A DNA stretch of 12,383 nt from an uncultured Collinsella sp. (GCA_934617135.1 CAKTUC010000039.1:1-12383); one strand, 5' to 3'; counted from the first letter of the stretch, positions 6,438 through 12,383 are shown. Translations and numbers: made by a program. Notes: a model not told the origin generated them from the letters alone.

Positions 6438-7214
6438 TTACCAGCCGGTGTAGTAGTCGGTGGTTCCGGCAGCGCAGCCGGAGTCATAGACCTTGCACTC
6501 ACCCTTGGATCCGGTAAACGTGGAGCCCTGGGCCTTATCGCCCGCAGCAACAACGTAGTAGCCATCGGAATCGCGCCAAAAGCCCTCAGAATCCTGCGTC
6601 CACTCGCCCGTACGGTGATGATAGAGCACATTGCTGCTGTAATAGGTCTCGCGGCGGCCGTTATAGTTATTGACGCCGCTCGAACGTGTCAGGCCCGAGC
6701 CGTTGGCGTAATACGCAGCGGACGCGTAAGACGAGCCGTAGCCGGCATTGTAATACGAAGCCTGAGCGGCCTCAGCAGCCTCGGCTTCGGCAGCCGCAGC
6801 CTCAAGAGCCTCGCGCTTGGCATCCTCAAGCGTGGAGCGAAGCTCGTCGAGCTCGGTCGACTTGGCGTCGACCTCCCCCATCGTCAAAAGGCCACCCGCG
6901 TTGTCGATGCAGCCCTGCAAGACAGCACGCTCATCATCGGTAGCATAGTCGCCATACATGTTCATAATGATCTGAGCGCGCATCTCCAGGGAATCGCGCT
7001 TTGCCCCCATCGAGGCGTTCCACTCCTGCATGGAGCCATAACCATCGCCGCGATAGTCGACGGGCTGTACCAGCGTCGCCTCAGACGGCGTAGACCCAAC
7101 CGTATCGGACAGTGTTGCCGCATGGGCATCAGTTGCGCCGGCGCCCGCCAAAAGCGCCACGGCCAAGGCGGCAGAAAGGGCGGCGGCTTTCGGTTTTCGT
7201 GAATCGATCCTCAT
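6438..7214 (-). CDS. Secreted coiled-coil protein with C-terminal 3D/double-psi-barrel-like domain
   Basis: Predicted exported protein of 258 residues. It has an Arg/Lys N-region, a hydrophobic core AALSAALAVALLAGAGA, and a likely signal peptidase site after AHA (about residue 32). Residues about 55-115 carry W65, M69 and Q81-like helical positions and may be a small helical domain. Residues about 118-150 form an Ala/Glu-rich coiled coil. A Tyr/Ser/Ala-rich linker (153-175) follows. The C-terminus (about 180-258) has RRETYYSSNVLY, GFWRDSDGYYVVAA, GSTFTGSKGECKVYDSGC and TTDYYTGW. This order (ETYY, D-GY-VVAA, GS, G-KVYDSGCA, D-YT-W) resembles 3D-type barrel domains of secreted wall-active proteins; that assignment is inference. 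C240 and C247 could form a disulfide. The ATG at 7214 has GGAGG 11 nt upstream. Confidence 0.85.
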   Translation of the reverse strand: MRIDSRKPKAAALSAALAVALLAGAGATDAHAATLSDTVGSTPSEATLVQPVDYRGDGYGSMQEWNASMGAKRDSLEMRAQIIMNMYGDYATDDERAVLQGCIDNAGGLLTMGEVDAKSTELDELRSTLEDAKREALEAAAAEAEAAEAAQASYYNAGYGSSYASAAYYANGSGLTRSSGVNNYNGRRETYYSSNVLYHHRTGEWTQDSEGFWRDSDGYYVVAAGDKAQGSTFTGSKGECKVYDSGCAAGTTDYYTGW

Positions 7215-7526
7215 GTAGCTGGAAACCTCCGTAGTGCGTTTTTGCTGCGTTTAAGCTGCGTGTGATTCGATCGCGCTGCATAGTACCCCGAGCAATTCGC
7301 GACCTGCGGTTTTACTCAAAAGGTGCACGTCAATTGCGTAAAACTCACATCCTCTCAACAGGAGTTTTCCACAACTCGAATGCATAAAGCGTCTCAAAAA
7401 CCCTGTTTTGGCATACTTCCTATGCAAAAAAGGCGCCTGTGCAAACATTGTTCGCACAGGCGCCTTGAGCAGGCATTTTATGCAGTTATACCTATCGAGT
7501 CGCAAGGGGTCCTTGCACAAGTCGCC
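7215..7526. other. 312-bp intergenic region between the secreted-protein gene and metY
   Basis: Both flanking genes are on the minus strand. The right part holds the metY terminator (7426-7466). The left part must carry the promoter of the 6438-7214 gene; TACTAT near 7279-7284 (minus strand) is a possible -10, but no good -35 lies 16-18 nt upstream. A weak palindrome AAAACTC / GAGTTTT occurs around 7340-7368. No coding frame with a ribosome site was found. Confidence 0.5.
7426..7466 (-). terminator. Intrinsic terminator of metY
   Basis: On the minus strand a perfect 13-bp stem AAGGCGCCTGTGC / GCACAGGCGCCTT (plus coordinates 7454-7466 and 7430-7442) with an 11-nt loop is followed by a T-run. 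It lies 61 nt after the metY stop codon and has the full form of a rho-independent terminator. Confidence 0.92.
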
Positions 7527-8837
7527 TTACTCGTCCAGCGCGGCGAAGGCCTGCTTCAGATCCCAAATGATATCCTCGGCGTTCTCGGTACCGATGGAAA
7601 GGCGGATCGTGGAGGGCGTGATGTTCTGCTCGGCGAGCTCCTCGGCAGAGAGCTGGGAGTGCGTGGTGGTAGCCGGGTGCACGACGAGCGACTTGACGTC
7701 GGCAACGTTGGCGAGCAGCGAGAAAACCTGCAGGTGGTCGATGAACTTCCAAGCTGCCTCCTGGCCACCCTTAATCTCAAAGGTAAAGATCGAGGCACCA
7801 CCGTTGGGGAAGTACTCCTTGTAGAGCTCGTGATCGGGATGCTCAGGCAGGCTCGGGTGGTTCACCTTGGCGACATGGCTGTCGCCGTTCAGGAACTCGA
7901 CGACCTTCTTGGTGTTCTCGACATGACGGTCGACGCGCAGCGACAGGGTCTCGGTGCCCTGGAGCAGGATCCAGGCGTTGAAAGGGCTGATGCAAGCGCC
8001 CTCGTCGCGCAGCAGGATAGCGCGGACATAGGTTGCGAAGGCGGCGGGACCGGCAGCCTCGGCAAACGAAACGCCATGGTAGGAGGGGTTGGGCTCAGCG
8101 ATCTGGGCGTACTTTCCGCTCGCCTTCCAATCGAAGTTACCGCCGTCGACGATCACACCGCCCAGCGAGGTGCCGTGGCCGCCGATGAACTTGGTTGCGG
8201 AGTGGACGACAATGTTGGCACCATGCTCCAGCGGACGGAACAGATACGGGGTGCCGAAGGTGTTGTCGACGACAACCGGCAGACCGTGCTTCTTGGCGAT
8301 CTCGGAGATGGCGTCGATGTTGGGGATATCGGAGTTGGGGTTGCCGAGCGTCTCGAGATAGATGACCGTGGTGTTGTCCTTGATGGCACCCTCAACCTCG
8401 TCCAGGTTATGAGCGTCGACAAATGTGGTCTCGACACCAAACTGGGAGAGGGTATGCTCCAGCAGGTTGTAGGAGCCACCGTAGATGGTCTTCTGGGCCA
8501 CCACATGGTCACCGGCCTGGGCGAGTGCCTGCAGGGTGTAGGTGATAGCGGCGGCACCGGAAGCAACGGCGAGGCCGGCCACGCCGCCCTCGAGCGCGGC
8601 GATACGGTCCTCGAAGACACCCTGGGTGGAGTTGGTCAGACGACCGTAGATGTTACCGGCGTCGGCAAGGCCAAAGCGGTCGGCGGCGTGCTGGGCGTTG
8701 CGGAACACGTAGCTCGTGGTCTGATAGATAGGCACGGCGCGGGCATCGGATGCGGGATCGGCGCTCTCCTGGCCAACGTGCAGCTGCAGGGTATCGAAAC
8801 CAAAGGTGTGCTCGGGGTTGTTGATGAACTGGCTCAT
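7527..8837 (-). CDS. metY: O-acetylhomoserine aminocarboxypropyltransferase / sulfhydrylase (MetY)
   Basis: PLP-dependent Cys/Met metabolism enzyme that makes homocysteine from O-acetylhomoserine and sulfide, the direct sulfhydrylation step of methionine synthesis. It has 436 residues, the long form typical of MetY rather than the roughly 390-residue MetB/MetC. Start region FDTLQLHVGQE; IYGRLTNSTQ holds the phosphate-binding Tyr (Y64). D191 (VVVDNTFGTP) pairs with the pyridine nitrogen. The Schiff-base Lys is K216 in VVHSATKFIGGHG. GYHGVSF-like and SIGTENAEDI segments near the C-terminus fit the family. The ATG at 8837 has AAGGAG 7 nt upstream; the frame stays open to 8948, but that extension lies in the untranslated leader and overlaps the leader peptide. 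It is transcribed from its own promoter (9022-9050) through a leader of about 180 nt and ends at 7426-7466. Control by the divergent LysR protein is likely by context. Confidence 0.95.
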   Translation of the reverse strand: MSQFINNPEHTFGFDTLQLHVGQESADPASDARAVPIYQTTSYVFRNAQHAADRFGLADAGNIYGRLTNSTQGVFEDRIAALEGGVAGLAVASGAAAITYTLQALAQAGDHVVAQKTIYGGSYNLLEHTLSQFGVETTFVDAHNLDEVEGAIKDNTTVIYLETLGNPNSDIPNIDAISEIAKKHGLPVVVDNTFGTPYLFRPLEHGANIVVHSATKFIGGHGTSLGGVIVDGGNFDWKASGKYAQIAEPNPSYHGVSFAEAAGPAAFATYVRAILLRDEGACISPFNAWILLQGTETLSLRVDRHVENTKKVVEFLNGDSHVAKVNHPSLPEHPDHELYKEYFPNGGASIFTFEIKGGQEAAWKFIDHLQVFSLLANVADVKSLVVHPATTTHSQLSAEELAEQNITPSTIRLSIGTENAEDIIWDLKQAFAALDE

Positions 8838-8892
8838 GATGATCTCCTTGATCGAACGAAAGTAAATAAATAAGAGAGAAGTAAGTCGCTGT

Positions 8893-8924
8893 CTCCTGAT
8901 CACGCCGACGGGCGCAAACAGGAG
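8893..8924 (-). promoter_or_regulatory. Compound hairpin overlapping the end of the metY leader peptide
   Basis: On the minus strand CTCCTG (8919-8924) can pair with CAGGAG (8893-8898). These enclose TTTG, a CGCC/GGCG inner stem (8911-8914 with 8903-8906) with tetraloop CGTC, and TGAT. The leader-peptide stop codon is at 8900-8902, so a ribosome at the end of the peptide would prevent pairing. CTCCTG could alternatively face the metY Shine-Dalgarno AAGGAG (8845-8850). Seen as pairing potential only. Confidence 0.45.
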
Positions 8925-8953
8925 CCCGGCATTCGTCTTGGTAAGCAATTCAT
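8900..8953 (-). CDS. Putative 17-residue leader peptide upstream of metY
   Basis: Short frame in the metY leader reading MNCLPRRMPGSCLRPSA, ending in TGA. The ATG at 8953 has AAGGAG (8962-8967) with ideal 8-nt spacing, as good a ribosome site as any in the window. It contains Cys at positions 3 and 12 and a second Met at 8. It starts about 60 nt after the predicted transcription start and ends 62 nt before the metY start. The downstream hairpin (8893-8924) overlaps its 3' end. Cys-containing upstream peptides that attenuate sulfur genes are known in Mycobacterium; this could be an analogous control, but there is no Cys run here and function is inferred. It is too short for routine gene calling. 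Confidence 0.5.
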   Translation of the reverse strand: MNCLPRRMPGSCLRPSA

Positions 8954-9021
8954 ATGCGGATCTCCTTTCGCATCCCGGTTCCGTGGTCGGCTTAATTACC
9001 TACCGCCTTTGTGTGTTTTGA

Positions 9022-9050
9022 ATAGTACGAGCATTGTTTCGCTCGGTCAA
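9022..9050 (-). promoter_or_regulatory. Predicted metY promoter
   Basis: On the minus strand, -35 TTGACC (9045-9050) and -10 TACTAT (9022-9027) are 17 nt apart, each 5 of 6 to consensus. Transcription would start near 9015, giving a leader of about 180 nt before metY. The spacer contains CGAGC/GCTCG, an inverted repeat (9028-9032, 9041-9045). The -35 overlaps ATTG-N11-CAAT (9033-9051), a LysR-type T-N11-A box. Confidence 0.75.
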
Positions 9051-9070
9051 TCACTTAAAAGCGCTAACCT

Positions 9071-9091
9071 GTTATCTGTTTTATAGATAAC
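9071..9091. promoter_or_regulatory. Palindromic operator candidate for the divergent LysR regulator
   Basis: Perfect inverted repeat GTTATCT-N7-AGATAAC, which contains the T-N11-A signature of LysR-family sites (ATCT-N7-AGAT). It lies 20 nt before the regulator's ATG (9111) and 21 nt upstream of the metY -35. That placement suits both autorepression and activation of metY. The bound protein is assumed from position. Confidence 0.6.
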
Positions 9092-9110
9092 AATCGAAAG
9101 GATGGCGTCG

Positions 9111-10013
9111 ATGACCCTTCAGCAGCTTCGTTTTCTGATCGCCGTGGCGGAGTCCGGCTCAATCAACGCCGCAGCCCAACGCCTCTATACCGCTCAGTCC
9201 AACATCTCAAACGCCGTCAAAAGCCTGGAACAGGAACTCCATCTGGAAATCTTTACGCGCTCCAGCCGCGGCGTCACGCTCACCAACGACGGCACCGAGC
9301 TTTTGGGCTATGCGCGCCAGGTCGTAGAGCAGGCCGACATGCTCGAGGCACGCTACGAGGACGGCGGCACCCCGCAAGCCCGCCTCGCCATTTCCGCCCA
9401 GCACTACGCCTTTTCGGTCGAGGCCTTTGTCAACGTGGTCGAGCGCTGCCGCGACAGCAAGTTCGAGTTCATCATGCGCGAGACCACCACATCGCAGATC
9501 ATCGATGACGTCCGTGCGTTTCGCAGCGATATCGGCATTCTGTATCTGGATGACTTTAACGCCCGTGTCTTGCAGAAGGCCTTCGCCGATGCCCGAGCAA
9601 GCTTCCATCCCCTCTTCGACGCAACGGTCCACGTATTCGTTAGCGAACGCCACCCGCTCGCACGCCGCCCTCAGCTGTCCCTTGCCGACCTCACGCCCTA
9701 CACCCGTTACAGCTTTGAGCAGGGAACCTCAAACTCCTTCTATTACGCCGAGGAACCCTTTAGCTATATCCCTTGCGACCGCAACATACGAATCTCGGAC
9801 CGCGGAACACTTACTAACTTACTTATCACGTCGAACGGTTACACCCTGTCGACCGGTGTCCTCTCCAATGAAATGCAATGGGGCATGGCATCGATCCCGT
9901 TAGCAGACGCCCCAACGATGCACGTAGGCTATATCATGCACGACGAGCGCAAGCCCTCTCCCCTCTTGCAGCAATACCTCGACGAGCTCAATCGCATCAT
10001 CCATGCCAACTAG
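9111..10013 (+). CDS. LysR-family transcriptional regulator, divergent from metY
   Basis: 300-residue LysR-type regulator. The N-terminal winged helix-turn-helix spans residues 1-60: LQQLRFLIAVAESGSINAAA, then AQSNISNAVKSLEQELHLEIFTR and VTLTNDG. An effector-binding domain starts near residue 90 (QARLAISAQHYAF); its ligand is unknown. The start at ATG 9111 is preferred over ATG 9102. The Shine-Dalgarno GAAAGG (9096-9101) directly abuts 9102 but stands 9 nt from 9111, and MTLQQLRFL is the usual family N-terminus. It is divergent from metY with 273 bp between starts. LysR proteins often control the gene they face, so a role in cysteine/methionine supply is likely, like CysB- or CmbR-type regulators. 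The effector could be O-acetylserine, O-acetylhomoserine or another sulfur metabolite; this is inference from context. No clear terminator follows. Confidence 0.93.
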   Translation: MTLQQLRFLIAVAESGSINAAAQRLYTAQSNISNAVKSLEQELHLEIFTRSSRGVTLTNDGTELLGYARQVVEQADMLEARYEDGGTPQARLAISAQHYAFSVEAFVNVVERCRDSKFEFIMRETTTSQIIDDVRAFRSDIGILYLDDFNARVLQKAFADARASFHPLFDATVHVFVSERHPLARRPQLSLADLTPYTRYSFEQGTSNSFYYAEEPFSYIPCDRNIRISDRGTLTNLLITSNGYTLSTGVLSNEMQWGMASIPLADAPTMHVGYIMHDERKPSPLLQQYLDELNRIIHAN

Positions 10014-10064
10014 CTGTCGGAAGACGGGGTAGAAATCGTAGATTGTTAGCCCCCGGCGGGCATG

Positions 10065-10074
10065 GCGCTACAAT
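10065..10074 (+). promoter_or_regulatory. Putative -10 element upstream of rnhA
   Basis: GCGCTACAAT contains -10 TACAAT (10069-10074, 5 of 6 to consensus), 39 nt before the rnhA start. The best -35 at 17-nt spacing is TTAGCC (10046-10051), weak. The same GCGCTACA(A/C)T appears before the Gfo/Idh gene at 10629. Confidence 0.4.
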
Positions 10075-10112
10075 GGTCACTCACATGAAACGCAATCAAC
10101 GAAAGGAAGCCC

Positions 10113-10598
10113 GTGAAGGTCATCATCTATACCGACGGCTCGGCCCGATCAAATCCGGGACGCGGCGGCTACGGCGCCGTGCTCAAATACACCAACCCCG
10201 CCGGCAAGACCTTTACCTCCGAGCTTTCGCGCGGCTACGCCAAGACCACCAACAACCGCATGGAGCTCATGGCCGTTATCGTGGCGCTCGAGGCACTCAA
10301 CCGCCCCTGCGAGGTCGAAGTCCATTCCGATTCGCAGTACGTCGTCAACGCCTTTAACAAGCATTGGATCGACGGCTGGAAAAAGCGCGGATGGAAAACC
10401 GCCAACAAGCAACCCGTCAAGAACCGCGACCTGTGGGAGCGCCTACTCACCGCCAAAAGCAAGCACAAGGTTGAGTTCATCTGGGTTAAGGGTCACGCCG
10501 GCCACGAGCTCAACGAGCGCTGCGATGAACTCGCCACCACGGCGGCCGACGGCAGCAACCTCGATATCGACACCGGCTTTAACGAGAGCGACCTGTAA
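10113..10598 (+). CDS. rnhA: Ribonuclease HI
   Basis: Degrades the RNA strand of RNA-DNA hybrids (R-loops, Okazaki primers). It has 161 residues, close to E. coli RNase HI (155). Catalytic residues are D8 ([13 protein letters not shown]), E51 (NNRMELMAV), D73 ([10 protein letters not shown]) and D138 (ERCDELA), with the catalytic-loop His H128 ([12 protein letters not shown]). The basic protrusion ([21 protein letters not shown], 84-104) of the E. coli-type enzyme is present, so it should bind hybrids without an extra domain. The start is GTG 10113 with AAAGGAAG upstream, starting right at the [10 protein letters not shown] strand. A 73-bp gap to the next gene contains a possible promoter element. 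Confidence 0.97.
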   Translation: MKVIIYTDGSARSNPGRGGYGAVLKYTNPAGKTFTSELSRGYAKTTNNRMELMAVIVALEALNRPCEVEVHSDSQYVVNAFNKHWIDGWKKRGWKTANKQPVKNRDLWERLLTAKSKHKVEFIWVKGHAGHELNERCDELATTAADGSNLDIDTGFNESDL

Positions 10599-10628
10599 TA
10601 GCGTTTTCGCGCAGCTTTATACCCCCAC

Positions 10629-10638
10629 GCGCTACACT
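10629..10638 (+). promoter_or_regulatory. Putative -10 element upstream of the second Gfo/Idh gene
   Basis: GCGCTACACT contains TACACT (10633-10638, 4 of 6 to the consensus -10), 33 nt before the ATG at 10672. No recognisable -35 lies 16-18 nt upstream. It is supported mainly by its match to the element before rnhA. Confidence 0.3.
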
Positions 10639-10671
10639 CATCCTGTAGACCAAACAACGCAAGGGGGACGT

Positions 10672-11778
10672 ATGTTGCGCATCGCGACCATCGGCACATC
10701 CATGATCACCGACGACTTTATCCAAGTCGTCAACGCCAACGACCAAGCCGCGTTTGTGGGCACGCTTTCACGCGATGCCAATCGCGGTGCCGCCTTTACC
10801 GCCGAGCGCGGTGGCGAGCGAAACTTTACCTCACTCGATGAGCTTGCGGCAGCCGCCGACGTCGACGCCGTCTATATCGGCAGCCCTAACGCACTTCACT
10901 ACGAGCAGGCCCTTGCCTGCATCGCCGGTGGCAAGCACGTCATCGTCGAGAAGCCCTTCTGCGCCACCGAAACGCAGGCGCTGGAAGTCTTCCGCGCTGC
11001 CGAGGCAGCAGGTGTCGTGGCCCTCGAGGCCATGCGTCCCCTCCACGATCCCGCCTTCCACGCCATCGAGGACGCCCTGGGCGAGATCGCCCCCATCCGC
11101 CGCGCCTCGTTGCGCTTTGGCAAGTATTCTTCGCGCTATAACGAGATTCTCGCGGGGCGCGCCACCAATATCTTCGACTGCAACATGGCATCGGGGTCCC
11201 TCATGGATATCGGCATCTACACCGTCGAGCCCATGGTCGAAATCTTCGGCATGCCCTCGGGCCTCACCAGCATGACCACGCTGCTCGACCGCGCCACGCG
11301 AAAGCTCACGCACGGCCCTATCGACGGCTGCGGCTCCATCCTCGCCAGCTACGGCGGCGGTCGCATCTCCGTCGAGCTTGCGCATTCCAAGATCACGAAT
11401 GACCTGCTGCCCTCGCAGATCGAAGGCGAGCGCGGCACCATCCAGATCGACCATCTGTCCACGCCTCGTAACGTCTGCATCGACTATCGCGGCGACGTTG
11501 TGCGCGGCTCGGCGACCGAAGCGCCGCGCGAGCAGGGCGACAACGGCCGCGTGCTCGACCTGCCCAAATCGAACAACACCATGGAGTACGAACTCGCCGA
11601 CTTTATCACCGCCATCGGCGGCATCGATAACGTTAAGGAAGAGATTTGGGAGACCCCGGCGGGACGCCATGAGCTTGGCCACTATCGCGACGTCACCCTC
11701 GTCTCGTTGCGCATCATGGATGCCGTGCGTCAACAGGCGGGTATCACATTCCCAGCCGACTCTGAACAGCGGGCCTAG
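10672..11778 (+). CDS. Gfo/Idh/MocA family NAD(P)-dependent oxidoreductase
   Basis: Predicted soluble dehydrogenase of 368 residues. The N-terminal Rossmann fold begins LRIATIGTSMITDDFIQ, where the glycine loop is relaxed (IGTSMIT rather than GxGxxG). AVYIGSPNALHYEQAL (66-81) and HVIVEKPFCATE (89-100) hold the family EKP motif (E93-K94-P95). The ALEAMRPLHDPAF stretch and GSLMDIGIYTVEP (175-187, with D179 and Y183) match the substrate domain of dihydrodiol-dehydrogenase-like members. It differs considerably from the Gfo/Idh protein at 1671-2690 and is not a recent copy. The ATG at 10672 has AAGGGGGA 5-6 nt upstream; the frame is open back to 10471, but that part overlaps rnhA. The acylphosphatase gene follows after 2 nt, so the two are probably translationally coupled. 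Substrate unknown. Confidence 0.9.
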   Translation: MLRIATIGTSMITDDFIQVVNANDQAAFVGTLSRDANRGAAFTAERGGERNFTSLDELAAAADVDAVYIGSPNALHYEQALACIAGGKHVIVEKPFCATETQALEVFRAAEAAGVVALEAMRPLHDPAFHAIEDALGEIAPIRRASLRFGKYSSRYNEILAGRATNIFDCNMASGSLMDIGIYTVEPMVEIFGMPSGLTSMTTLLDRATRKLTHGPIDGCGSILASYGGGRISVELAHSKITNDLLPSQIEGERGTIQIDHLSTPRNVCIDYRGDVVRGSATEAPREQGDNGRVLDLPKSNNTMEYELADFITAIGGIDNVKEEIWETPAGRHELGHYRDVTLVSLRIMDAVRQQAGITFPADSEQRA

Positions 11779-11780
11779 CG

Positions 11781-12191
11781 ATGGGTTTCTTCGATACGTT
11801 CTTCTCCAGCGTCACCGGCGGCAGTCGAGAGCCTCAAAAACCATCAAACGTCGAGCTCGAGCTGCGCCGCAGGCTTACTGTGCTCGCAAGCGACGAGGTC
11901 ACTCAAGACACTCCCCTGCGCTATTTCCTGCGCTGGGCGGGGCAAGTCCAGGGCGTCGGTTTTCGCTTTACCAACACCAACCTCGCGCAGGCACGCGCAC
12001 TCACCGGTTGGGTACGCAACATGGAAGACGGCTCGGTCGAAATGGAGGTGCAGGGCACGCCTGCAAACATCCTGTCGCATCTCGAGGCGCTTCACGCCTC
12101 GTACGAGCGCATGGGAACGCGTTTTCGCCTCGTAGACGCCCAGGCCCGAGCCCCACTTGCCAATGAAGATGGTTTCATTCCTCGTTATTAG
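11781..12191 (+). CDS. acyP: Acylphosphatase with N-terminal extension
   Basis: Acylphosphatases hydrolyse carboxyl-phosphate bonds such as acetyl phosphate or 1,3-bisphosphoglycerate. The domain covers about residues 46-136: LRYFLRWAGQVQGVGFRF has the phosphate-binding loop with catalytic Arg62, and TGWVRNMEDGSVEMEVQG has catalytic Asn80. At 136 residues it is longer than the usual 90-100. About 45 residues precede the domain, beginning MGFFDTFFSSVTGG and then a charged stretch (VELELRRRLTVLASDEV). This could be an amphipathic membrane-touching segment or a partner-binding helix. Starting later would cut the first strand only if placed past residue 46, and no clear later start with a Shine-Dalgarno was seen. 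The ribosome site is weak, and the start is 2 nt after the Gfo/Idh stop, consistent with coupling. Confidence 0.9.
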   Translation: MGFFDTFFSSVTGGSREPQKPSNVELELRRRLTVLASDEVTQDTPLRYFLRWAGQVQGVGFRFTNTNLAQARALTGWVRNMEDGSVEMEVQGTPANILSHLEALHASYERMGTRFRLVDAQARAPLANEDGFIPRY

Positions 12192-12201
12192 TATTGTGTG
12201 C

Positions 12202-12219
12202 TAAATACGGTATCATTTA
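12202..12219. promoter_or_regulatory. AT-rich inverted repeat and putative -10 before the Fur-family gene
   Basis: TAAAT-N8-ATTTA stands in the 61-bp gap between the acylphosphatase stop and the regulator start. It contains TATCAT (12211-12216), a plausible -10; the -35 would be TTAGTA (12188-12193), weak, over the upstream stop codon. Autoregulatory binding is a guess from the family's habit. Confidence 0.35.
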
Positions 12220-12252
12220 CCTACGACCGTTGATAGAAAAGAGGCGAGGCGC

Positions 12253-12383
12253 ATGGCGGTGCAAAGAAGGAATACCAGGCAGCGAAAGCTGGTTCTTGAC
12301 GCCGTGCGCCAAAGCTATAACCATCCCACCGCCGACGAAATCTACAACGTCGTGCGCGCGCAGGATGACAAAATCAGCCGCGG
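12253..12383 (+). CDS. Fur-family transcriptional regulator (partial, N-terminus only)
   Basis: The first 43 codons of a protein cut by the right edge: MAVQRRNTRQRKLVLDAVRQ, then SYNHPTADEIYNVVRAQDDKISRG. The pattern RNTRQRKLVLDAV...HPTADEIY...V is the start of the winged-helix DNA-binding domain of Fur/PerR/Zur regulators, which sense Fe, Zn or peroxide. The HPTADEIY motif with ISRG next is characteristic. Metal-binding residues lie outside the window, so the subtype cannot be set. PerR is common in obligate anaerobes, but this is only a guess. ATG 12253 follows AGAGGCGAGG. Confidence 0.88.
   Translation, partial: MAVQRRNTRQRKLVLDAVRQSYNHPTADEIYNVVRAQDDKISR

Noticed and set aside
7365..7373. 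TTTTCCACA, one step from a DnaA box
   Set aside because: A single near-match with no cluster, no AT-rich unwinding region and no dnaA or dnaN nearby.
7323..8873. 516-codon open frame on the plus strand opposite metY
   Set aside because: MetY is unmistakable on the minus strand. The plus frame reads through its terminator and has low-complexity Gly/Val-rich sequence typical of a shadow frame.
8838..8948. N-terminal extension of MetY to 8948
   Set aside because: Homology begins just after the ATG at 8837, which has its own AAGGAG; the extra 37 codons lie in the leader and overlap the short peptide frame.
8838..9021. SAM riboswitch in the metY leader
   Set aside because: None of the conserved SAM-I, SAM-II or SAM-IV core segments that I know can be found, and the only clear secondary structure is the 8893-8924 hairpin.
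1671..11778. The two Gfo/Idh/MocA genes as a recent duplication
   Set aside because: The proteins share only family motifs (EKP, DxGxY) with different lengths and little other similarity by eye.

Overview
The window looks like a piece of chromosome from a high-GC actinobacterium of the Coriobacteriia, most like Collinsella. I infer this from the general GC level (about 60-70% in most genes), AAAGGAG-type ribosome binding sites with several GTG starts, and the character of the proteins; no marker gene here fixes the taxon. There is no rRNA, tRNA, CRISPR array, transposase or phage gene. Most content is ordinary housekeeping metabolism.

Bases 1-3970 are a minus-strand run. In transcription order it holds an aldo/keto reductase with two C-terminal 4Fe-4S motifs, a Gfo/Idh/MocA oxidoreductase, endonuclease IV (nfo), and, from its own promoter, an amino-acid ABC transporter substrate-binding lipoprotein cut by the left edge. 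The Gfo/Idh gene has clearly lower GC than its neighbours. It sits between two identical 71-bp direct repeats, each able to fold into a 23-bp hairpin and each ending right at the Shine-Dalgarno of the next gene.

Bases 4134-5936 hold two plus-strand genes, a metal-dependent cyclase-family hydrolase and a ketopantoate-reductase-family dehydrogenase, separated by a good intrinsic terminator. A strong hairpin at 5970-6007 closes this block against convergent minus-strand genes: a 68-residue two-helix membrane protein and a 258-residue secreted coiled-coil protein with a C-terminal domain reminiscent of the 3D/double-psi beta-barrel type.

Bases 7426-10013 form a sulfur-assimilation module. MetY (O-acetylhomoserine sulfhydrylase) is on the minus strand and a LysR-type regulator is divergent. 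The shared region has a strong metY promoter, two inverted-repeat operator candidates, and a metY leader of about 180 nt. That leader encodes an unlisted 17-codon peptide with two Cys codons, a strong Shine-Dalgarno, and a hairpin that overlaps its end; this is the best candidate here for undescribed regulation.

Bases 10113-12383 are plus-strand: ribonuclease HI, a second Gfo/Idh/MocA oxidoreductase, an acylphosphatase with an unusual N-terminal extension starting 2 nt after it, and the start of a Fur-family regulator cut by the right edge.
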